A DNA stretch of 15,349 nt, from positions 1 through 15,349 of the forward strand of contig CALQZM010000014.1 in assembly GCA_943349385.1 (NCBI GenBank). The letters are read 5' to 3'. Below are positions 1 to 7,045 of the stretch, one piece after another. The translations under genes and the position numbers were made by a program. The notes below the pieces were generated by a model, which saw nothing but the letters and a program-made list of their open reading frames with translations, was not told the DNA's origin and made no database searches. This DNA is from Candidatus Peribacteria bacterium. Lineage in GTDB: Bacteria > Patescibacteriota > Gracilibacteria > UBA1369 > GCA-2718715. Each line of letters starts with the position of its first letter. The first letter of the stretch is position 1.

Positions 1-132
1 AGTTATTACACAATTTAAGGTTGGCGCAGTTTATTTTATTTATACAGTTTGATTATCTTTTATCTTAATAAATAAGTCTAGTTTTACTTTTAATTAATTT
101 TTATAGGTATATAATTTGGTTGTATTTAAAAT
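1..132. other. Left-edge AT-rich stretch without a recognisable gene
   Basis: No recognisable gene lies here. A short plus-strand frame is open from base 3 to a TAA at 66-68 (21 codons, rich in Leu, Phe and Ile). Another is open from base 2 to a TGA at 50-52. Either could be the C-terminal tail of a gene that begins outside the window, but neither is long enough to judge. The rest is AT-rich and holds the promoter-like site described separately. Confidence 0.3.
83..115 (+). promoter_or_regulatory. Promoter-like site ahead of the broken small gene
   Basis: A perfect -10 hexamer TATAAT lies at 110-115. The best -35 match, TTTACT at 83-88, is 21 bases upstream, which is longer than ideal. The predicted transcript start, about 122, leaves a leader of roughly ten bases before the ATG at 133. 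AT-rich DNA often contains such hexamers, so support is moderate. Confidence 0.4.
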
Positions 133-419
133 ATGAGTATGAATAAAAAAATGATGACTACAGTTGCAATTGTAGCTTTCTTTGCTGCATGACTGGCCGA
201 AAAGTAGGTAAAATGTTAGTGGATGAAGGGATTTATGTTAAGCATTTAGGTATAGGTTGGAATGAGTGAAAGTATAATCCGCAAGCATGGAATCATGAGC
301 ATGAATGGGCTACTTATAAGGTTGAGAATTATATTAGTGCGGGCAAAGAGCCAGGAGTTTTTAAGTTTAAACCTGATTTAGGTACTGGGTGTCCAATCAA
401 TAATGATTTTGGCTGTTAG
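133..419 (+). pseudogene. Broken small secreted-protein gene (frameshift plus in-frame TGA)
   Basis: The ATG at 133 opens a frame that reads like a signal peptide: a short Lys-containing start (MSMNKKMM) followed by a hydrophobic run (VAIVAFFAA). It then meets TGA at 190-192 and TAG at 205-207. A second frame, offset by one base and starting near 189, continues to a TAG at 417-419. It reads GRKVGKMLVDEGIYVK, later NPQAWNHEHEWATYK, and ends in a Cys-containing tail (GCPINNDFGC). This frame is interrupted once by TGA at 267-269, between WNE and KYN. Joining the two frames would give a secreted protein of about 95 residues. The simplest reading is a decayed gene with a one-base deletion near 186-189 and a Trp codon TGG changed to TGA. 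A sequencing error, or UGA read as an amino acid, is possible but less likely. I do not recognise the family. Confidence 0.45.
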
Positions 420-421
420 TT

Positions 422-441
422 ATTAAAAAATGGTTTTTAAT
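422..441 (+). terminator. Weak all-AT hairpin after the broken gene
   Basis: The stem ATTAAAAA (422-429) pairs with TTTTTAAT (434-441) around a four-base loop. The stem contains only A-T pairs and its U-rich arm is part of the stem, so it would be a weak rho-independent terminator at best. It sits directly after the TAG at 417-419 and before the promoter of the next operon. Confidence 0.3.
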
Positions 442-462
442 TTAAAACATTTCAGTTATACT
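434..462 (+). promoter_or_regulatory. Probable promoter of the pyrH-frr-rseP operon
   Basis: TATACT at 457-462 matches the -10 hexamer at five of six positions. A weak -35 candidate, TTTTTA, lies at 434-439 with 17-base spacing. Transcription would start near 469 and give a leader of about 20 bases before the ATG at 489. This is the only promoter-like site in the short gap upstream of the operon. Confidence 0.4.
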
Positions 463-488
463 GTCCCTGTTGAATAAACATTAATTTT

Positions 489-884
489 ATGTCAGAAAAA
501 GAAATCGTAATTCCGATCTCAAAAGTTAAAACTAAACATGATTTAAATTTTGAAAAAAAATATAAGAAAGAGTTGGATTTTGAAATTAATGAAATCGTAG
601 ATGAATTCGAAGAAAATTCTGTACATAATTTAAAAGTTTCTAAAGAAGGTCAAATTTTAGTTAAATTCCCTAAATTTGTGCAGTTAATAGCGACGCATGA
701 ATTTGAAGAGATTATTGAAAAGCATAAAAACGAAGATGTAATTATTACTTCTGACTTACTGGTTGATTTAGCGGGCAGTACTCCTATGCATGAAGAACCT
801 CAAGACTACCGTTTTAGTTGGATGTTTTTAGGTTTGGTATTAGGCGTTTCTGTAGCGGCGATTGTATTTTTATATTTACTTTAA
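489..884 (+). CDS. Hypothetical small tail-anchored membrane protein
   Basis: The 131-residue protein has a charged N-terminal part (residues 1-105, rich in Lys and Glu) and a single hydrophobic segment at about 111-131 that ends at the C-terminus. It has no signal peptide. This is the architecture of a tail-anchored protein with its soluble domain in the cytoplasm. Residues 45-95 alternate in a way that suggests a small alpha/beta fold, but I recognise no family. It is the first gene of a cluster with pyrH (12-base gap), frr and rseP, so it is probably co-transcribed with them. No Shine-Dalgarno sequence precedes the ATG, which follows an A/T-rich stretch as in the rest of the window. The start is supported by the promoter-like site about 25 bases upstream. 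Its function cannot be told from the sequence. Confidence 0.8.
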   Translation: MSEKEIVIPISKVKTKHDLNFEKKYKKELDFEINEIVDEFEENSVHNLKVSKEGQILVKFPKFVQLIATHEFEEIIEKHKNEDVIITSDLLVDLAGSTPMHEEPQDYRFSWMFLGLVLGVSVAAIVFLYLL

Positions 885-896
885 ATTTTAAAATGA

Positions 897-1601
897 ATGT
901 CTAAGAAAATTTTACTTAAGGTTTCAGGAGAAATGTTTTCGAACTCAGATGGATCTAGTTTTGATTTTGCCAAATATTCGGCTGTAGCTAAAAACTTGGT
1001 CGAATTTGTAGAAGTTAATAATGCAGGATTGGCACTTGTAGTTGGAGCTGGAAATATTTGGCGTTATCGTGATACCACTGGCGCTGGTTTAGGTCGTGTA
1101 GAGGCCGACCAATTAGGTATGGTAGCAACTGTGTTTAATGCTAAATTGCTTGAAGGTGCTATTAATAATGCCGGTGGTCGAGCTATGGCTATGACTGCAT
1201 TTGATGTTCCAGGATTATTACCTAGTTATGATTTTACGGTGGCTAAAAGTATTGTCGAAGATGGAGGAATTGTTATATTGGCAGGTGGCACTGGTAATCC
1301 GTTTTTTACTACGGACTCTTGTGCTGTGTTGCGAGCTTTGGAGCTTGACTTGGATATGTTAGTTAAGGCGACTAAAGTTGATGGTGTATACGATGCTGAT
1401 CCGGTTAAGAATCCGAAAGCAAAAAAGTATGAAACAGTTAGTTATGACGAAGTTTTAGAGAAGTCTTTACAAGTAATGGATTTGCCAGCAATTTCATTAG
1501 CTCGTGATAATAATTTACCCATATTAGTTTTTGATTATAGTGATCCTGAAAACTTGTTAAAAGTTATGAAAAACTTTAAACTGGGGACTCTAGTAAGTTA
1601 A
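897..1601 (+). CDS. pyrH: UMP kinase (uridylate kinase) PyrH
   Basis: The enzyme phosphorylates UMP to UDP with ATP in the cytoplasm, the committed step from UMP to all other pyrimidine nucleotides. At 234 residues it has the usual length for the bacterial hexameric UMP kinases of the amino-acid-kinase fold. Visible signatures are LKVSGE near the N-terminus, VVGAGNIWR (about 48-56), ADQLGMVATVFNA (about 70-82), AGGTGNPFFTTDS (about 129-141) and the ATP-side stretch KATKVDGVYDADP (about 157-169). The ATG at 897 is preferred because an ATG five bases upstream runs into a stop within four codons. There is no Shine-Dalgarno sequence. The gene lies 18 bases upstream of frr. The pyrH-frr order, followed by rseP, is widely conserved in bacteria and supports the assignment. 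Confidence 0.97.
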   Translation: MSKKILLKVSGEMFSNSDGSSFDFAKYSAVAKNLVEFVEVNNAGLALVVGAGNIWRYRDTTGAGLGRVEADQLGMVATVFNAKLLEGAINNAGGRAMAMTAFDVPGLLPSYDFTVAKSIVEDGGIVILAGGTGNPFFTTDSCAVLRALELDLDMLVKATKVDGVYDADPVKNPKAKKYETVSYDEVLEKSLQVMDLPAISLARDNNLPILVFDYSDPENLLKVMKNFKLGTLVS

Positions 1602-1619
1602 TATTTAATTTTAATATAC

Positions 1620-2180
1620 ATGTCAGTTGATACAGTGATTAATGAGGCGCAAAATGATTTTGCTAAAGCAGTTGAATTTTTAAAAGATGAGTTTTCGAAA
1701 CTGCAAATTGGTAGAGCGTCAAGTATTTTAGTCGAAAACATAATGGTTGAGGCTTATGGAGGGATGCAACAGTTAAAAGCCTTAGCCCAAATTACTATTC
1801 CGGAATCTAGAACTATTTCTATTAAGGCTTGGGATAAAACAATTTTAAAAGCAATTGAAACTGCAATTATGAAAGCAGACATTGGGTTAAATCCAAATAA
1901 TAATGGTGAATCTATTTTGTTGAATATACCTACTTTAACTGAAGAGCGAAGAAAAGATATTGTAAAAGTTGTTCATAAATTAACAGAAGATGCTAAGATT
2001 GTAATTCGCCAAGTAAGGCAAAAAGCTCATCAAAAATTTAAAGATTTTGAATCTAGCGATGAAATTAGTGAAGACGAGGCTAAGAGTGCCGAAAAAAGAT
2101 TGCAAGCTCAAGTAGACGAAGCCAATAAGACCGTAGAAGATTTAGCCAAGAAAAAAGAGACTGAAGTTATGACTGTTTAA
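1620..2180 (+). CDS. frr: Ribosome recycling factor
   Basis: After termination this factor, with EF-G, splits the post-termination 70S complex so that ribosomes can be reused. The protein has 186 residues, the normal family length of about 185. Clear family motifs are LQIGRASSILVENI (about 28-41), the domain II strand region with TIPESRTISI, the segment LNPNNNGESILLNIPTLTEE (about 90-109) followed by RRKDIVK, and the long C-terminal helix of the three-helix bundle with IRQVRQKAHQKFKD (about 134-147). The gene follows pyrH by 18 bases and precedes rseP by only 7, so one transcript is very likely. The ATG has only A/T-rich sequence upstream and no Shine-Dalgarno element. Confidence 0.97.
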   Translation: MSVDTVINEAQNDFAKAVEFLKDEFSKLQIGRASSILVENIMVEAYGGMQQLKALAQITIPESRTISIKAWDKTILKAIETAIMKADIGLNPNNNGESILLNIPTLTEERRKDIVKVVHKLTEDAKIVIRQVRQKAHQKFKDFESSDEISEDEAKSAEKRLQAQVDEANKTVEDLAKKKETEVMTV

Positions 2181-2187
2181 TTTTATA

Positions 2188-3795
2188 ATGGAAAACATCT
2201 TAAATATTATTGGTACTATATTTTTACTATCATTTTTAGTAATTATTCATGAGTTAGGTCATTATTGGGCTGCTAAAAGAAATGGCGTTAAGGTCCATGA
2301 GTTTGGAATTGGTTTTCCGCCTAAGTTATTTAAATTTAAAAAAGGTGATACGGAATGGTGTATAAATTTAATTCCTTTTGGAGGATACGTTAAGTTACAT
2401 GGAGAAGATGCATATGATCCAGAAATTTTAAAAGATAAAAAAAGTTTCGCATCTAAAAAACCATGGCAAAAGTTAGAAATAATTTTGGCAGGTGTGTTTA
2501 TGAATTTTATGGTGTTCTGGATTTTGATGTCGGTTGCAATTTGGAGCGGAATTGATCCTGTTGTAACAAACGAAGCTCAGTATAAGGCTGCTTTTAATCA
2601 AGGTTATTATAAAATGAAGCCAGGCGTTGTGGTTGAGGCTTCGAATGATTCTAATATTAAGCAAGGTGATTATTTGACTGCTGTTAATTCAGTCCCAGTA
2701 AATTCAATTGAACAAATTTTGCCTGTAATTAATGGTGAGTATAAAAATTTAGATTCAATTACTTTTGAGTCTGCAGATGGAACTAGTACCTCTAATTTAG
2801 AACTTAAAAATTTTAAGTCTGAAATTGATTTTTACCCAATTACTTCGGTTCCAGTTTTCGAGGTTGTTTCTAAGTCTGAATCTGGATTTTTGTCACAGTA
2901 TCTTGAAGTAGGTGATAAAGTAGTTTCTGTTAATAATAATCCTGTTTTTGATTTAGCCTCATTTTTTGCTAGTTTTGAAGAGCCTGCTTTTGAAGAAAAT
3001 AATTATGTGATAGATTTGGTACGTGGAGGAAAAAACTTGGCAGTTACTGTTCCAGTTTATCAAAGTTCATTTGTAGTTGATGAAGTGATTAAAGATTCTC
3101 CAGCATTGAAAGGTGGGTTATTAAAAGGCGATGAAATTATTGCGGTAGATGGTCTTATTGTAAGTACAAAAGATAATTTAGCCGATTTAGTGAAAAATAA
3201 AAATTTAGATACTGTAGTTTATACGGTAAAAAGGTCTGGTTTAGAATCTGATTTGGATTTAATTTTGAACCCAGATAAAGATGGTCTTGTTGGTGTAATG
3301 CTAACTACTGATATTAAACTTACAGATTTCGGCCTTGATTTCAGAAGATCAGTTGAGGTTGGATCAGTTTATAAAGTTAAAAAATATTCAGAGAGTTGGT
3401 ATGTTGCGCCATTTGCTGCCTTAGAATTGGGGTTGCAGGTAGGTACTGCTACGGTAAAAGCATTTATTGGAACTATTATCGATTTAATTACTAACTTTAA
3501 AGTGTCTGAAGATGTTGGAGGCCCTGTGCAAGTAGCTAAATTAAGTTATTACTTTGTTGGAAAAGGTGGTATTGAATTGCTTAACTTTATGGCGTTGATA
3601 TCTTTGAGTTTAGCCGTGATTAATATTTTACCGATACCTGCACTAGATGGTGGTAGATTTTTATTTATTTTGGTAGAAGCATTGAGAGGTAAACCTTTAA
3701 ATCCAAAATTTGAAGCAGTTGTTCATACTCTTGGATTTTTAGGTTTGATGGCTTTGATATTGATAATATCTGTATTCGACATTATTCGGTTATAG
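2188..3795 (+). CDS. rseP: RseP-type site-2 intramembrane metalloprotease with PDZ-like domains
   Basis: This is an M50 zinc metalloprotease that cuts transmembrane segments. In other bacteria it releases anti-sigma factors or clears signal-peptide remnants. The zinc site HELGH is at residues 21-25 within the first membrane helix. The third ligand is in NILPIPALDGG (about 479-489, Asp487) near the C-terminus. Further hydrophobic helices lie at about 98-118, 465-482 and 513-533. Between them is a large extracytoplasmic insert with three PDZ-like stretches (about 145-200, 225-285 and 296-350); the third, with DSPALKGGLLKGDEIIAVDG, is the clearest. At 535 residues the protein is longer than the roughly 420-450 usual for RseP/RasP, and the insert accounts for this. 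It is the last gene of the pyrH-frr operon. No anti-sigma factor gene is visible nearby, so the substrate is unknown. Confidence 0.93.
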   Translation: MENILNIIGTIFLLSFLVIIHELGHYWAAKRNGVKVHEFGIGFPPKLFKFKKGDTEWCINLIPFGGYVKLHGEDAYDPEILKDKKSFASKKPWQKLEIILAGVFMNFMVFWILMSVAIWSGIDPVVTNEAQYKAAFNQGYYKMKPGVVVEASNDSNIKQGDYLTAVNSVPVNSIEQILPVINGEYKNLDSITFESADGTSTSNLELKNFKSEIDFYPITSVPVFEVVSKSESGFLSQYLEVGDKVVSVNNNPVFDLASFFASFEEPAFEENNYVIDLVRGGKNLAVTVPVYQSSFVVDEVIKDSPALKGGLLKGDEIIAVDGLIVSTKDNLADLVKNKNLDTVVYTVKRSGLESDLDLILNPDKDGLVGVMLTTDIKLTDFGLDFRRSVEVGSVYKVKKYSESWYVAPFAALELGLQVGTATVKAFIGTIIDLITNFKVSEDVGGPVQVAKLSYYFVGKGGIELLNFMALISLSLAVINILPIPALDGGRFLFILVEALRGKPLNPKFEAVVHTLGFLGLMALILIISVFDIIRL

Positions 3796-3802
3796 TTTTG
3801 TT

Positions 3803-3822
3803 AGCAATAAAATTTTATTGCT
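3803..3822. repeat. Perfect 20-bp palindrome between rseP and dnaA
   Basis: AGCAATAAAATTTTATTGCT is a perfect 20-bp palindrome lying 8-27 bases after the rseP stop and 50 bases before dnaA. As RNA it would fold into an eight-pair stem with an AATT loop. No T-run follows, so it is a poor rho-independent terminator. It abuts an extended -10-like element (TGCTATGTT, 3823-3831), so it could instead be an operator for dnaA. Neither role is shown. Confidence 0.5.
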
Positions 3823-3831
3823 TGCTATGTT
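3823..3831 (+). promoter_or_regulatory. Possible extended -10 promoter of dnaA
   Basis: TGCTATGTT fits the extended -10 pattern TGnTATnnT. No good -35 hexamer sits at the correct distance; the best upstream hexamer, TTGTTA at 3798-3803, is 22 bases away. Transcription would begin near 3838, about 34 bases before the ATG. dnaA could also be read through from rseP. Confidence 0.25.
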
Positions 3832-3871
3832 TTGCACAAAAAATTAAAATTGAAGTCCGTTAAGTTTACTT

Positions 3872-5317
3872 ATGACAGATTTAGAACTTTGGAAGAAAGT
3901 AATTCTATCCTTACAAGATAAAATTAAGCGTTCAGACATGCTTGTTTGGTTTAATTCTACAAATCTAGATTCCTTAGTTGATCATAAGGCCACTATTGTT
4001 GTTCCGAGTGTTTTTACGCAAGAATGGTTTAAGCAAAAATATAAAAAAATTCTGTTTGATGCTTTTAAAGAATGTGGACAAGAACTTGTTGATATGGAGT
4101 TTGAAGTTGATTCGAATTTACTACACGAAAATTCGAATGGCGTTGACGTAGTTCATCTATTAAAACAAGGTGATAAAAAAATCCGAAAAGTTCCAAATAA
4201 ATTAGAAGTACGAGTCACTACCCAAGGTCATTCGGGTCAAAATGGTGATACTTTTACCACGAAAATGTTAAATCCTAAGTATAGATTAGATAACTTTGTA
4301 GTAGGAAACGATAATCGCTTGGCTCATGCTGCATGTCAGGCTGTAGCAAAAAAGCCTGGACTTTCGTATAATCCTTTGTTTGTATATGGGAATGTTGGAT
4401 TAGGTAAAACTCACTTATTGCAAGGAACCGGTAATGCGATTTTAGATTTTTATTCGGACAGTGTGGTTGTGTATGGTACTGCCGAAAAGTTCACTAATGA
4501 AATTGTTGAGTCAATTCAAAAAAGTAACGTAAAAACTTTTAGAAATAGATATCGAAATGCAGACTGTTTAATTATTGATGATATTCAGTTTTTGGCAGAT
4601 AAAGAACGAACCCAAGAAGAATTTTTTCATACTTTTAATGAGTTGTATCACGAAAATAAACAAATTATTATTAGTTCCGATCGTCCACCAAAAGAATTAA
4701 AAGGTATTGATGATCGTTTAGTAAGTCGTTTTGAAATGGGTATGATAGTTGATGTCAGTTTCCCAGATTACGAAACTTGTTTGGCTATTTTGCATCGCAA
4801 ATGCCAAGAGATGGAAATGTTGATTCCAACTGATGTTTTAGAGTTTATTGCCTACAACGTTCAAAATAGTATTCGAGAATTAGAGGGGGTTTTGGTTCAA
4901 GCAATTGCTCAAGCTCAACTCGAGGATTCAACTCCTACAATAAATTCTGTTTCTAAAATATTGAATAAATTGGGTAAAATTAATTTAGTTACTTCTCCAG
5001 AGAAATTCATGGAATCTGGCCGTAAACCAATGACTAGTTGTGATGAAGTTATTGATCTAGTATCTGATTATTACAAGCTAACTAAGTATGATTTAATAGG
5101 GGAGCGTCGAAGCAGAGAAATTATGATTCCTAGACAAGTTTGTATTTACTTGCTTCGTAAAGAGTTTAATTTTTCATTTGAGCGGATAGGAACTGAGTTC
5201 GGTGGTAGGAACCATACGACAGCAATGCATGCTTTTAATAAAATTGTAAGGGATATTAAAAAAGATCAAAAATTGGTTCGTGATATTAATGCCATAAAAA
5301 AGGAAATTGGTCTTTAG
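3872..5317 (+). CDS. dnaA: Chromosomal replication initiator DnaA
   Basis: DnaA binds and melts the origin of replication as an ATP-dependent filament. The 481-residue protein has the full four-domain layout. Domain I (about 1-80) contains WKKVILSLQDKI and the EWFKQKY stretch. A short linker covers about 85-130. The AAA+ domain III (about 133-350) has Walker A GNVGLGKT (173-180), Walker B LIIDDIQF (233-240), sensor 1 around IIISSDRPPKEL, the arginine-finger box DRLVSRFEMG (Arg286) and sensor 2 SIRELEGVL (333-341). The helix-turn-helix domain IV (about 385-481) carries RRSREIMIPRQ and GGRNHTTAMHAF (444-455), the DnaA-box reading signature. No stop, frameshift or missing key residue is seen. 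Neighbours are rseP and a FecR-like gene rather than dnaN, and I found no cluster of DnaA boxes in the window. The origin is therefore probably elsewhere. Confidence 0.98.
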   Translation: MTDLELWKKVILSLQDKIKRSDMLVWFNSTNLDSLVDHKATIVVPSVFTQEWFKQKYKKILFDAFKECGQELVDMEFEVDSNLLHENSNGVDVVHLLKQGDKKIRKVPNKLEVRVTTQGHSGQNGDTFTTKMLNPKYRLDNFVVGNDNRLAHAACQAVAKKPGLSYNPLFVYGNVGLGKTHLLQGTGNAILDFYSDSVVVYGTAEKFTNEIVESIQKSNVKTFRNRYRNADCLIIDDIQFLADKERTQEEFFHTFNELYHENKQIIISSDRPPKELKGIDDRLVSRFEMGMIVDVSFPDYETCLAILHRKCQEMEMLIPTDVLEFIAYNVQNSIRELEGVLVQAIAQAQLEDSTPTINSVSKILNKLGKINLVTSPEKFMESGRKPMTSCDEVIDLVSDYYKLTKYDLIGERRSREIMIPRQVCIYLLRKEFNFSFERIGTEFGGRNHTTAMHAFNKIVRDIKKDQKLVRDINAIKKEIGL

Positions 5318-5333
5318 ATATAAATTTCAGGTG

Positions 5334-5363
5334 TTGAATATCACTAGGCTACTTTGCTATACT
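5334..5363 (+). promoter_or_regulatory. Promoter of the FecR/Ig-like gene
   Basis: TTGAAT at 5334-5339 and TATACT at 5358-5363 are separated by 18 bases, a good sigma-70-type arrangement. It lies in the gap after dnaA. Transcription would start near 5370, about 28 bases before the ATG at 5398. Confidence 0.6.
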
Positions 5364-5397
5364 TTGAGATATTACAAAGAATATTAATCATTTATTA

Positions 5398-6990
5398 ATG
5401 GATAGTTTATATTATAGACCTACTTCGCAAAGATTTGGACGTAGAACTTTAAAGAATAAATTGAAAAAGTTTAATTTTTTACTGCCGTTTGGAGTTATTA
5501 TTGTTATGATTTTACTTTTATTTGGGTTAGTAAAAGTTTGGAATTTTTTTGCCGATATGAAAGGTACAAATTTTGAAAATTCTGCTTCGGTTTATGTTTT
5601 AGAAGGTGCTACTGCTCAAAAACAAACTTATGGATCTAGTCAGTTTTTCCCGATTTTAAGCGGAGATATTTTACTAGAGGGGGATTCCGTACGAACCCTT
5701 AAAGATACTCGGGTAGTCTTAAAATTTTTTAATGATTTAGTTGTTCGATTAGATGAAAGTACAAGTGTAACTGTTGATTTCGTTGAGAATGCTAAAGATG
5801 AAGAAAAAATTGAGATTACCGTTAATACTGGTAACATTTGGTTAAATAAACCAGATAGTTTAAAATCTAGTTCTGATTTGGTAGTGCGTACTAATTATTT
5901 AAAGGCTAACACCGTAGGAACAGTGTTTGCTGTAAAATCTAGTTTGCCTGAGTCGGTGAGAGTGATTGAAGGTACTGTTTTGGTTGAAGTTATTGATTCC
6001 ACAGATGGTAAAGAAGATGTACTGGATCAGATCAATGTAAATCCCAACCAACAAATGACTATGGATAATGTTGCCTTTAATTCCTTTAAGCAACGTGAAA
6101 CTCCACGTGTACTAAGTGCAATTGATGCTAATTTCAAAAAGACTAATTGGTATAGATGGAATTTAAGTGAAGATGAAAATCCGTCTAACTATGAGTCTGA
6201 TTCTGCTTTGGGTGATTCTGGATTGATTTCTGTTGAAGATGAAACTTTAAATGATGATGATCCTGCTGATGCAGATCCTGAATCAACTACAGAGGAAAAT
6301 GATACCGAAGATTCTTCTAAACCAAAACCAGTAGTAACTTTCCCGAAAGCTAACGAGGTTATTAATACCGACACGGTAACAATTACTGGAACAGTGCCAG
6401 CTGGTACTCAAAAAGTTGTGGTTAATAGTTTTGAAGATGTTACGGTGAGTCCTTATGTATTAAAAGGATTTAAAGAAGGTGATACTACTTTTAAATATAT
6501 AGCAAAATATGTTCCTGCAGGTGGTGGTAATTTAATAGTAGGTGAAAATAAGTTTGAAATTATTGCTGTAGATTCAGAAGGTCAAGAAGGTCCTAAGACT
6601 ACTTTAAGATTTAAAGTAGAGTTAGATGGTGTTAAACCGACAACTCCAAATTCTTCACCTGCTGCAGAAGACTTAACTGGATTAGAATTTTCTGATGATT
6701 TACCAGCGCCAACCTTAGTAAGTGTTAACGATGTTTCTGCTGAGACTGGGTATGTCTTAAAAGAAAACAGAGGTGTAGTTGTTGCGAATATCGGTACCTG
6801 GGCTAAGTCTGTGGTAGTTAATGGATATAAATTGCAACAATATACTCCAAATAGTGGATCGTTTAGTTATATATTATCCGAAGGCTTTAATACCTTAAAA
6901 GTAGGTGAAAACAAAATTAGTGCTTATGGATTCGATGAACAAGGTCGACGAGGTAAACCAATGACGATTACAATTATTTATAAGCCATAA
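5398..6990 (+). CDS. Membrane-anchored FecR-domain protein with two Ig-like repeats
   Basis: The 530-residue protein begins with a basic cytoplasmic tail (RRTLKNKLKK) and one membrane helix at about 28-50, so the rest should be extracytoplasmic. Residues about 85-195 form a FecR-like domain: LSGDILLEGDSVRTLKDTRV, VVRLDESTSVTV, and NTVGTVFAV followed by VRVIEGTVLVEV. An acidic, Ser/Thr-rich linker (about 256-308) follows. Two Ig-like beta-sandwich modules come next (about 310-408 and 437-530). Each ends with a similar strand pattern, VGENKFEIIAVDSEGQEG and VGENKISAYGFDEQGRRG, as in Big-type or glucodextranase-B-like domains. This is not the classical FecR that pairs with a FecI sigma factor; no such gene or TonB receptor is nearby. 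A surface adhesion or cell-wall scaffold role is likely but inferred. It has its own promoter and a two-way terminator. Confidence 0.85.
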   Translation: MDSLYYRPTSQRFGRRTLKNKLKKFNFLLPFGVIIVMILLLFGLVKVWNFFADMKGTNFENSASVYVLEGATAQKQTYGSSQFFPILSGDILLEGDSVRTLKDTRVVLKFFNDLVVRLDESTSVTVDFVENAKDEEKIEITVNTGNIWLNKPDSLKSSSDLVVRTNYLKANTVGTVFAVKSSLPESVRVIEGTVLVEVIDSTDGKEDVLDQINVNPNQQMTMDNVAFNSFKQRETPRVLSAIDANFKKTNWYRWNLSEDENPSNYESDSALGDSGLISVEDETLNDDDPADADPESTTEENDTEDSSKPKPVVTFPKANEVINTDTVTITGTVPAGTQKVVVNSFEDVTVSPYVLKGFKEGDTTFKYIAKYVPAGGGNLIVGENKFEIIAVDSEGQEGPKTTLRFKVELDGVKPTTPNSSPAAEDLTGLEFSDDLPAPTLVSVNDVSAETGYVLKENRGVVVANIGTWAKSVVVNGYKLQQYTPNSGSFSYILSEGFNTLKVGENKISAYGFDEQGRRGKPMTITIIYKP

Positions 6991-6992
6991 GA

Positions 6993-7045
6993 AAAATCCA
7001 TCTTTTTCAAATAATTATAAATTAAATTGATGGATTTTATTTTTT
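6993..7045. terminator. Two-way terminator between the FecR-like gene and mltG
   Basis: A perfect ten-base inverted repeat (AAAATCCATC at 6993-7002, GATGGATTTT at 7029-7038) encloses a 26-base AT-rich loop. A T-run follows on the plus strand (7040-7047), and the A-run at 6992-6996 gives a short T-run on the minus strand. It lies between convergent genes and can end transcription from both sides. Confidence 0.75.

Noticed and set aside
2473..2664. 63-residue minus-strand open frame inside rseP
   Set aside because: It is antisense to a clearly coding RseP region, has no promoter or motif and is explained by the AT-rich coding strand.
5640..6374. Three minus-strand open frames (61-65 residues) under the FecR/Ig-like gene
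   Set aside because: All lie antisense to a continuous gene with recognisable domains; their composition mirrors the opposite strand.
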